Shown: positions 56,481 to 64,000 of the stretch, in pieces
Position numbering within the stretch: position 1 is the first letter of the stretch
How the letters are laid out: every line of letters begins with the position of its first letter
Assembly: GCA_024699855.1 (NCBI GenBank)
Contig: JAMPIQ010000003.1
Location: forward strand, 1,426,001-1,490,000
From: Aphelenchoides besseyi
Taxonomy: Eukaryota > Nematoda > Chromadorea > Rhabditida > Aphelenchoididae
Direction: 5' to 3'
Length of the DNA stretch: 64,000 nt
Position numbers and translations under genes: made by a program
Notes under the pieces: generated by a model
The model's database searches: none
What the model was told of the DNA's origin: nothing
The model's input: the letters and a program-made list of their open reading frames with translations, nothing else

Positions 56481-57206
56481 TTACTTTTGCAACGGATTTT
56501 GTTGACCGGGAATACCATTTGGTTGGCCGTTAAATTGACCGTTCAAACCGTTTTGTTGTCCGAATTGCGGAACACCAAACTGCTGACCAGATTGTTGATT
56601 ACCGAAAGGAAATTGATTCTGTTGATCTTGTCCCGGTAATCCGTTTTGTTGGCCAAAAGGTTGGACTTGACCGAAGCTGTTTTCGCCGTCTGGATTACGT
56701 TTTAAACGAGGTTGTTCGTTTGGTTGACCTCCGAATTGATCGTTGTGAACACGGTCATCATTTTGGCCATCAACTGAACCACCAAATGCTTGTTCCTGAT
56801 TATGCGACGAACCTTGTGGTGCATTGAAGTCGTTTTCGTGGCTAGCGGAGTTGCTTGCATGGCGACGGAATCGTCCTTCTTGTCCTTTCGATTGTTGCTG
56901 TTCAATGGAAGATTGTTGATTTTTACGAGCAACATCCGAACGTTCGTCGGGATGTTCGAGCGAATCGCTTGATGCCGAGCTGTCCGACGATAATTCACGT
57001 TTGGCACGATGTTCACTGGCCACTGGGATTTTCGGTTCGTGCAAATCCTCTTGAGATCGGTCGTCGTCGTGAGATTCGTGACTCAACTGCCCGCTTTGTT
57101 CAGCATCTTCTAAGGCGTTAACTGAATAGAATAGAACTGTAAAAATCAATTGTTTCGATTTACCTGTAAGACCAACAATAAATACGAAAACAATCAAAGA
57201 TTTCAT
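56481..57206 (-). CDS. Secreted Gln/Asn/Gly-rich precursor with three furin-type sites
   Basis: The start near 57206 gives a signal peptide (MKSLIVFVFIVGL). An intron of about 42 bp follows; unspliced it stays open. Then comes an acidic Ser/His/Asp-rich segment, then three R-x-K/R-R sites: RAKR before ELSSDSSASS, RFRR before HASNSASHEN, and RLKR before NPDGENSFGQ. The last segment is a low-complexity repeat of Phe-Gly-Gln-Gln, Asn-Gly and Pro-Gly (FGQQNGLPGQDQQNQFPF, then FNGQPNGIPGQQNPLQK). Furin processing would free four pieces. No Cys is visible. A TATA-like TATATA lies about 80 bp upstream on the minus strand. I do not recognise the family; such proteins can be matrix glues, eggshell or cuticle components, or peptide precursors. 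Confidence 0.7.
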   Translation of the reverse strand: MKSLIVFVFIVGLTGKSKQLIFTVLFYSVNALEDAEQSGQLSHESHDDDRSQEDLHEPKIPVASEHRAKRELSSDSSASSDSLEHPDERSDVARKNQQSSIEQQQSKGQEGRFRRHASNSASHENDFNAPQGSSHNQEQAFGGSVDGQNDDRVHNDQFGGQPNEQPRLKRNPDGENSFGQVQPFGQQNGLPGQDQQNQFPFGNQQSGQQFGVPQFGQQNGLNGQFNGQPNGIPGQQNPLQK

Positions 57207-57910
57207 TTCGTTGACCGTAGAAGGAATTGAGAGGAATTGGAATGTTCAACTCGAGTGAATGTTTGAATACCCTGTGGTCGTCATATATACTCTGAATGAG
57301 TTCATTATTCAATCTGATGGTTGAGAGATTAAGCGTCTGGTTTTTTGTTGACGGTCAATTTCAAGTAAACCAACAATCCGATTATCCGCTGTGAGGTGGG
57401 TTGTTGAAATGAACTCGATTAATTAGGCACTCGGTGTTCTGGTTGGGTCTCTCTGATGAATGAGCACATCGATGTTTAATCCTCGATCATTCAACTGAGC
57501 AGCGATCAACGAGGCTATTGAGGTGGGAATAACAGTTTCCGTGAATATCTGGCTAAACATCAGTTAATCGCCAATACCTTTGAATTTGTGATGCATATTT
57601 CCGAGAACTTTTATTTCCTTGAAAATGTGGGCAGCTGGGAAAGTAAAGAACAAAGATCTTCAGTTCATTTGTGGCATAAACAAGCTCATTTGTTAAATGA
57701 TCGATATCTTTTGCTAATCCCGCGACGATCGGGGGATCAAAAACGAACAAACCATCTCATTAGTTGTAATCGCCTGTTTGTGTTGACTTTCAAAAATTTG
57801 TTGTTTGCGTTTATTTATCCTTTGAATATATTGCAAAAGCTTTCAATCTAGTCGATTTTTATACAATTGTTTATGCATAATGGTCTTAAAGCTATTCTAT
57901 GTCTATCATC
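57207..57910. other. Intergenic, no gene seen
   Basis: No supported coding frame. The left end is the promoter of the secreted precursor gene; the right end is the 3' region of the CX-module gene. Confidence 0.55.
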
Positions 57911-60900
57911 TTAGACACGACTTTCGTACGCTTCTTCTCGAATAGAAGGTTGAGGATCCGAAGTTGTTGACGATGTTTCAAATGAGTCAGTTGAATTGGA
58001 ACGTGAATACGGAGGAGGAAATTCATTACTTGAAGGTATTCGAGACAGTTCGCTTCTTCCCGGCAGTTCATCGTATGTTGGCAGTAAAGAGCTTTGAGAT
58101 AAAATGGTTTGACATTGAGCGTCATTCGAACACATATGCGTAACATCCGTTTGAGTTACAGAGCTACGAAGAGTAGCAGTCTTTTTGAAAGGGGGAATAT
58201 ACAGTTCATGAGGTAGATATGTAACTCGATTATATGCGGAGTTTACGTTCAACGTACTGGGTTTTGACTGCGATTCTCTGGAAGTTGAAGGGCGAGTAAC
58301 AGGATTTGCTTTGGAGTTTCTGTTCGTATGTCGAGAACCGTTTCGGGAAGCACACCGACGAAATATGCAAAAAATGATGAGAACGATAACAAGTCCGTTT
58401 ATTATTCCAAATGTAATTGGACTGAAAATGACTATTTCATTGATAATGTATTTGTAGCTTACTGGTCGTTTATGAAACCGGCGCTCACTCGACAACAACC
58501 GGTTCCGCAACAATTTTCAGTCCTTGAACATCTCCACTTGACTTGCAACGGCGTTGACCAGTCGGCAAGTCGTATCTAAAAACACTCATTAAGTGCGTAG
58601 CCTTTTGTGTTTGTTTGTTTGTTTTATTCACGCTCAGCGACAGATGAACAAGAATGAAGAGTGGGGTTAACCACTCAACGTCGCGGTGAGGTTGGCGGAG
58701 GCGGCATGCGGTCGTCGGCGGAACTTCAGCGGCCGGGTGTACGACCGTTCGGCTCGACTCCATCGCCTTGTGTCTCTTGCGGCTTCGATCCATCGGCGGT
58801 CAGCGGAGGCGTAGTGCTGGCCAACGTGCTTCCGTAGGTCGTCTTCCCACCGGGTGCGTGGTCGTCCGAGTGGGCGTTGAGTTGTTGGTGTCCACTGTGT
58901 AAGTCGCTCTGTCCATCGATTGTCGCTCCGGTTGAGAACTTTCTGGGCGAACCGCCATTTGCGTTTTCGCGCTGCAACGACAACGTCTGGGAGCTTCGTG
59001 ATGCTTCGAATCCATGCTGACGACTTCCCATCTCTCAACCGAAACCCGAGCATTCGCCTTTCCATCGCTCTTTGAGTGCGGAGAAGGCGGATGAGGTTCG
59101 TCTTTGTGAGGGCCCATGTCTCGGATGCGTAAAGGAGCGTTGGGAGAATCACCATTTGGAAAAGTAGCGTCGTTTGATCGAGATGGAGGTTGATTTGTTG
59201 GTGAGAAGCGTTCGTGCCCGACCAAAGCTGCCCCATGCTGCACCGATTCGTCGCCCAATTTCTCGCCCATGGTCGCGGGGTATTTGGATGAGTTGCCCCA
59301 GGTACACGAATTCGTTCGTTCTTTTGATCGTGCTCCCATTGACTGTGATCACTGTGCTTTGGGCCTGATTGCCTCGGTTGCTTGCCATCCATTCGGTTTT
59401 CTTTGTGTTGATTTGCAGCCCGACGGTTGCGCATGCGTCCACGAGAGCTTGCGTTGTTTGTTGAAGAGCGATTGGGTCCCGGTCGATGAGGACAACGTCG
59501 TCGGCGTAGGCGAGGTAGCGAAGTGGGCAGCCGTTGATGTCGAGTCCGTCATTTGGCCATTGGACTTGATCGATTGCGAGTTGTAAGCAGAGGACGAAGA
59601 TGAGCGGCGAAAGTGTGTCTCCTTGGCGAACACCTCGCTGGACTTGGAACTCGGCGGTTGAGCGGCCAATAGTGATGGAAGCGGTCCCGGCGGCGTAGAG
59701 TGCTTTGATGATGGCGATTGTGTCCGTGTCCACTCCATAGCGCTCCAACGCACTCCAGATGCTTCGGAACTCAACTGAATCAAATGCTTTCTTGAAGTCG
59801 ACGAACATGAGGCAGATTGGTGTGCTGTATTCGTGTGATTTCTCGATGAGCTGGTTGATTGCTTGAATGTGATCGGTTGTTGAGTAGTTGCGCCGGAAGC
59901 CTGCTTGTTCGACCGGAAGGTGTTGACGAGCTGCGGCTTCAACTCTTTGGGTCAGAGCACGGGTGACGACCTTGTAGAGAGTTGGAAGAAGCGAGATTGG
60001 TCGGTAGTTGGCGATGTCCATCCGGTCACCTTTTTTGTGTAGGAGTATCGTGGAGGCATGAGCGAAGTCGGGTGCTACATTGCTCTCTTCGACCATTTTG
60101 TTCACTGCTGTTGCGAGTTTATCAGCCAGGATGTCCGTTCCATATTTTGCGGCTTTTGAGCGAATGCCATCGGTTTCTGCAGATGTGTTACCGCGGATGC
60201 GAGAGGCGGCGGCGCGGAGTTCTTGCCCTGTGATTGGTTGGACGAGAGGTGAGTTGTGCGTGAATTGAAATGGGCCATCGATCGACGTGTAGAGTTCTGA
60301 GTAGAAGGCTGCGGCTGTGTTTGCTGTTTCTGTCGTGGTGTTCGTAATCGTTCCATCTGCTCGCCGGAGTTGGGTAATGACTTGACGTTTGTGGACGAGC
60401 TCGACTCGCCCGCGTTTCAGTCGGCCGTGTTTCAGTGCCCGTTCGAGGACTCGGATTTGGTGGTTGTGAAGGTCGGTTTGGAGTGACCGTCGGGCTTGCT
60501 TGCAAAGCTCGGCATATGTGATTAGAGCTCGTGCTGTTGGTTGCAGGTGCGGAGATGAGAGTCCAAATTTGCATTCGCGTCTTTGGCGTAAGAGATCGGT
60601 TGTTTGAGCGGAGATGCGCGGCAGGAGCTTCCATCTTACTTCGGCTCGTTGAGCGGCGTTCTTCAGGGCTGCTCGGATTGTTCGCCATTGCTTCTGACCC
60701 CGATCTTGGGTGTTTGAGTTGACGATTGTTGGGTCGCAGAGAAGGCTTGTTTTAAGTGCAAGTTCGTCGTAGTCTGGTGGCAGTTGACGCGGACGTGGCG
60801 GGCCTCGTTTTATCTTCGTGACGCGGATTCTTGTGCGTAGGAGACGATGGTCGCTGCCCGAGTTGAATTGACTGAGTACGTGGACGTCGCTGATGTTCTT

Positions 60901-62337
60901 TCGTTTTCGAGCAAGGACATAGTCGAGTTCTGCCAGCGTTGAGCCGTTCGGGGATCGGTGAGTCCATCGACGGTGGTCGGGTTTCTTGAAGAACGAGTTG
61001 AGCACGTACAGGTTCTCGGCTTCGGCAAAGTTGGCCATCGCTTGTCCTCGGACATTTCGAGCTCCTCTGCAGTACGGGCCGATGTGTTGTTGTGCGGGAT
61101 TGTCGTTGCCAACTCGTGCATTGAAGTCCCCGATCACAATGTCATAGGTGTAGTTACTGCTGATGACGGCGGTGTGCAATTGGTCGAGAAATTGGTCGTA
61201 GTCGTCGTCCTGACACGGAGCATACACTTGAGTCACTCGCATTGTTTGACCAGACGGGAACGTAAAGGTGATTTGCATGATTCGATCGGAAACATTTTCC
61301 ACGCTGCTTGTGTGTTGGTCGAGTCCCGAGGTGACAATGAAGCCGACTCCCGTGTGTGTTCTTTGGTTGTCTGTTCGCCCAGAGTTGTAGAAGATCAATG
61401 GAGAGGACGGGTTAAAGTCGAGTTCGGTGCGCGATGTGCCTGATCGATGTGTTTCGCTGAGGCCAATGAGATCGAAGCGGATGTGACGTAGTTCTTCAGT
61501 GAGAGCGGCGAGTCGGTTTTCGGTTGCGATGGACCGTGCGTTGAACGTGCAGATTTGAAGTTCTTCTTGACGCCGTTGCCGCCTCCGCCTCTGTTTAGCA
61601 TTTGACCTGGAGGCCATCCGGGGTCCAGCAACGGTTTGGCCCGGAGACTTCCACGTCGTTTGAACGGGGCGGTGGTATGGACCGACCGTTCAGGAGAAAG
61701 ACGAACGCGGGAATGTGAGCCTTTTGTGTGCCAGTGGTAGAAACTTTCAGTTCCAAACCCCGCGTCGTGATGTGAACAATTCAACTGATATAAGTTTTTA
61801 AACAAATTTGGTTACAAAACGAGAACTTACAAGACGCAGGAAATCGATTCGTTTTTTTCTTTTTTTTTCTTCTTCTTGTCGTCTTGCGTTAGCGCTGTCA
61901 GATGCACTACTACTAGCAAGAAAAGCAGCTGCAATTGCGCGCTTCGGTCTTTGGAGTTCTTCTTCTTCACGTTTCGATCGCTGATTGTAGTTGAGCAGTT
62001 CGTCCCACGGTAATCGACATTCGAGTTCGGGAATAAATTTGCGCAACGGGCATTGAGGTCGAACGGTCAAATCGAGAAAGTCGCCACCAACGATCTCGTA
62101 TTGCCGATTGTTGAACTCGAAGGGTGTCGTTTGTTGCGGCAACATGACCCAACCATCGTCTCTTTTCATGTGCGAGAAAATCGTGTAGTCAATGAACTTG
62201 TCTTTCCATTGTTCGCCGCTTTTGAACGTCGCATCGGTCTTATCCAAATTGAAATACGACCATTGAAAACACTCGGCAGTGGAAGCCACTGGCAAAAATG
62301 AAAGAAAACAAATCAAAACTCCAGTATTTCGTAGCAT
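57911..62337 (-). CDS. CX-module transmembrane protein with an RTE element in its intron
   Basis: The start at 62337 opens a signal peptide (MLRNTGVLICFLSFLPVAST). The ectodomain holds CFQWSYFNLDKTDATF, TPFEFNNRQYEIVGGDFLDL and CRLPWDELLNY, then a basic Ala/Ser region with RPKR and KRKKR sites. An intron (about 58580-61831) contains a whole retrotransposon. The next exon, joined in frame, is the CX module RCSRTENCCGTGCCRV, then a transmembrane helix (FGIINGLVIVLIIFCIF). The tail has LPTYDELPG and FPPPYSRS motifs (WW-domain type) and ends AYESRV at 57911. It shares its plan with the gene at 26.7 kb: an aromatic F/Y-x-x-R-x-Y motif, CRxPxxxL, W/C CX module, one helix and a Tyr/Pro tail. The element is in the same orientation as the host; splicing must remove 3.25 kb for the gene to work. 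Confidence 0.75.
58599..58610. repeat. Target-site duplication, 3' side of the RTE element
   Basis: AGCCTTTTGTGT is identical to 61718-61729. The element lies between the two copies, and on this side it ends in a (TTTG)n tract. Confidence 0.85.
58611..61717 (-). mobile_element. RTE-clade non-LTR retrotransposon, nearly full length
   Basis: The element is about 3.1 kb between 12-bp target duplications and ends in (AAAC)n on its own strand, as RTE elements end in short simple repeats. The ORF from 61617 begins with a basic stretch and an AP-type endonuclease: CTFNARSIATENRL, DLIGLSETHR, VIGDFNARVG and SDHRLLRTRI. Reverse transcriptase follows: YRPISLLPTLYKVV, AGFRRNYSTTDHI, FVDFKKAFDSV, GVRQGDTLSPLIFV and LAYADDVVLI with the catalytic Asp pair. 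At about 59150-59160 the frame breaks in a TTTT run; the C-terminal region (ASETWALTKTNLIRLLRTQR, later WIEAARDTRRW) continues in another frame to a stop at 58667. All catalytic motifs lie before the break. It looks very young. Whether the shift is real or an assembly error decides if this copy could still move. Confidence 0.9.
61718..61729. repeat. Target-site duplication, 5' side of the RTE element
   Basis: AGCCTTTTGTGT matches 58599-58610 exactly; the bases just outside differ, which sets the length at 12 bp. Confidence 0.85.
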
Positions 62338-62946
62338 GAGATTCAGACCTGAAACAAAAACAGAATACTGCAAACTAACTCTACAACCAAATGAACTGAG
62401 GATTTCGACAGAATCTACGTCATTTTTTGCTCCTGACGTCGATCGAAATATTCTCGGCTTCCGACGGCAACCGACTCGTAGACACACCACAGCGTTTGTT
62501 CCCTTTAGCTTTTTCGTCTTTTGGCTCTCTGCCAAAGTGCAATGTGGATACACGCACACAAATGACCCTCGAGAAAATGCTCGTTCCGACATTTGCCATG
62601 CGGTCAGCGAGTTTGTTTCACGGTAGTTCTTATGTTTTGTAAGACGATGTTAATCGTTCTAGTTGCACTAAAGGGTATTCATGAAGATGAACCTACCATT
62701 CTGGCTAGTTAAGTATCAGCGAAATGCCATTGAGATTGCGAATTGGACAAACACTTAATCTTGCTTTATGATCCTCTCTTCACAAGCTCTGTTTATGTTC
62801 GTTTCAAGTACAGAGAATGATAACAAGATGTGAATTAGTAGAACAAACTCTGAGAAGATCGCAGAATGAAAGTTAAATTTTGCGTTTAGAAATCTTCAAA
62901 TGGCACCCGACTTTCCATCACGTATTTGGAGATGCAGTGCGTGTGT
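62338..62946. other. Intergenic, no gene seen
   Basis: Only chance-like frames; this is the presumed promoter of the CX-module gene and the 3' region of the small membrane-protein gene. Confidence 0.55.
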
Positions 62947-63546
62947 TCAGTTCAAATCTTCATCAGATCTCGGAATAGCGATTGGGCGATCGAGTTGAGC
63001 CAATTGACGGTGCATTTCTTTTTCGGCAACATCAATTGAATCGCATCGTGTATTCATCTCATCGACAAGTTGTTTCAGCTTTGTAGTCAATTTGGTGTTC
63101 GCTCCATTTTTGATTGTCCCCTCGAGCTGATGTGTCCAACGACAAAGATGGAAGTATTCGATTGCTTTTAAAGATTCAAATCCACTGTGCAGTTCCATCA
63201 AATGCACTTACGTGCTGCTCTTCTACTTTGAACGAACATGAGAAATTTCAAATAACAATAGCACAATAATCGAAACCCAATCAAGAATCACACCGATGTT
63301 GCAGACGCAAATCTTCCACATCTCTGAAGTCATTTGATTGAAGAAACTCCCGAATTCTGAGATCACTTTCACGCCAACGGACGTCAACGATGTTAAGTTC
63401 ACAATCAAAAGAAGAAACAAAGATCGACAGAGAAAACGCGTTAAAAACCTTCGAATGCAAATCGCCAAACAAAAAGAACCATTGAGGGACACGAGTCTAT
63501 TTCTCAGGTTCAACGGAATGTAGTTGAAAGTGGAATAGCAGATCAT
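62947..63546 (-). CDS. Small membrane protein with a coiled C-terminal half
   Basis: Two exons join in frame through a 42-bp intron (about 63187-63228, GTAGAAG to CACAG). From ATG 63546 (MICYSTFNYIPLNLRNRL) there are about three hydrophobic stretches: GSFCLAICIRRFL, FLCRSLFLLLIVNLTSLTSV and VCNIGVILDWVSIIVLLLF. A soluble helical half follows (FHLCRWTHQLEGTIKNG, TTKLKQLVDEMNTRCDSI, AEKEMHRQLAQLD), likely a short coiled coil, ending SDEDLN at 62947-62949. No family is recognised. A start further left would need a non-ATG codon. The frame stays open only with the intron removed, which favours a real gene. Confidence 0.5.
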
Positions 63547-64000
63547 AAGCTCTCCATTAGATGGAGTAATGACCAATCATTCACTCTAATGAATCTTATT
63601 GCTAGCAAGAATAACACCTTCACTTAGCAGAAATACGCATCTTGGATTCAACGAAATGCCAAAAAAAACTCATAAAACAAGATCGATTAATAAGCTGAAC
63701 AACAAACGTTAATCTTTCAATTCCAAATCTAATAGCTTAAATGTTCATGAAAAGCTCACTATACAATTGCAGAATCGATAGCTCTTAACCTCATAGCATT
63801 TCTTGGAGCAGAGGACTTTGCGTTTGTTTTTAAGTTTTTGTGTCTGGAAAGTTGTGAAATCTTAGATTTTTTAAGCAACAAAGCTCACACCTTTTGTCTT
63901 ATCAAATTCGATTTCAACACGGTTTTAAAAGAGATCACACAAATCGAATTTGGCCACGGAACTAATCGTCCTTCTAGTTAAAAATTATTGCAGAAGTCAA
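63547..64000. other. Right end of the window, no gene seen
   Basis: AT-rich sequence without a supported frame, RNA gene or repeat. Confidence 0.55.

Overview
The window is nuclear DNA of a nematode, most likely a chromadorean/rhabditid worm. The reasons are: many introns of only 40-50 bp with GTAAGT/GTGAGT donors and TTTCAG acceptors; orphan TTTCAG acceptors 4-15 bp before many start codons, the mark of spliced-leader trans-splicing; a compact array of about 30 genes on both strands; and nematode-type families (CX-module proteins, a Str-superfamily chemoreceptor, an F-spondin carrying a Kunitz domain, a short ZP protein). No tRNA, rRNA or CRISPR was recognised. All exon chains were assembled by eye from splice signals, so exon edges are approximate unless stated.

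Layout. 1-5.2 kb: the 3' exons of glutamine synthetase (+) and a complete F-spondin gene (-) with a possible microprotein gene in its largest intron. 5.2-12.7 kb: a short astacin protease, a Merlin/ISXO2 transposase broken by one base, FLYWCH-like zinc-finger exons, a 346-bp segment repeated inverted and apparently unchanged 29 kb away, and an unrecognised gene starting with a PCNA-binding motif and a SUMO-interaction motif. 12.3-18.5 kb: three minus-strand TMEM86/YhhN (lysoplasmalogenase-like) genes, with a tiny secreted/membrane protein gene tail-to-tail with one of them. 20.7-24.0 kb: a short-chain dehydrogenase and a UDP-glucuronosyltransferase (both -). 25.4-29.3 kb: a single-pass microprotein, a glycine-rich CX-module membrane protein and a four-pass membrane protein. 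30.1-32.2 kb: a polo-like kinase. 33.0-40.3 kb: a decayed 5' fragment of a P-glycoprotein gene followed by a full-length P-glycoprotein whose last large intron holds an antisense BTB gene. 44-51.4 kb: an EGF-type growth-factor precursor (+); a probable minus-strand operon SmF > COA6 > MTR4; and ucr-1 (+), divergent from the operon. 51.6-57.2 kb: a chemoreceptor, a short ZP protein and a secreted Gln/Asn/Gly-rich precursor with furin-type sites. 57.9-62.3 kb: a second CX-module gene interrupted by a nearly intact RTE-type retrotransposon with a 12-bp target duplication. 62.9-63.5 kb: a small membrane protein.

The genes do not form one pathway. Housekeeping functions (Sm core, nuclear exosome helicase, respiratory complex III and IV factors, mitotic kinase) sit beside detoxification genes (UGT, SDR, P-glycoprotein) and cuticle or surface genes (ZP, CX-module, astacin). 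Three gene bodies host other genes or elements in their introns. The most unusual items are the PIP-box/SIM protein, several splice-supported microproteins, the inverted 346-bp duplication, and the new RTE insertion. The Merlin and RTE frameshifts fall in or beside homopolymers, so assembly error must be excluded for those before they are called pseudogenes.
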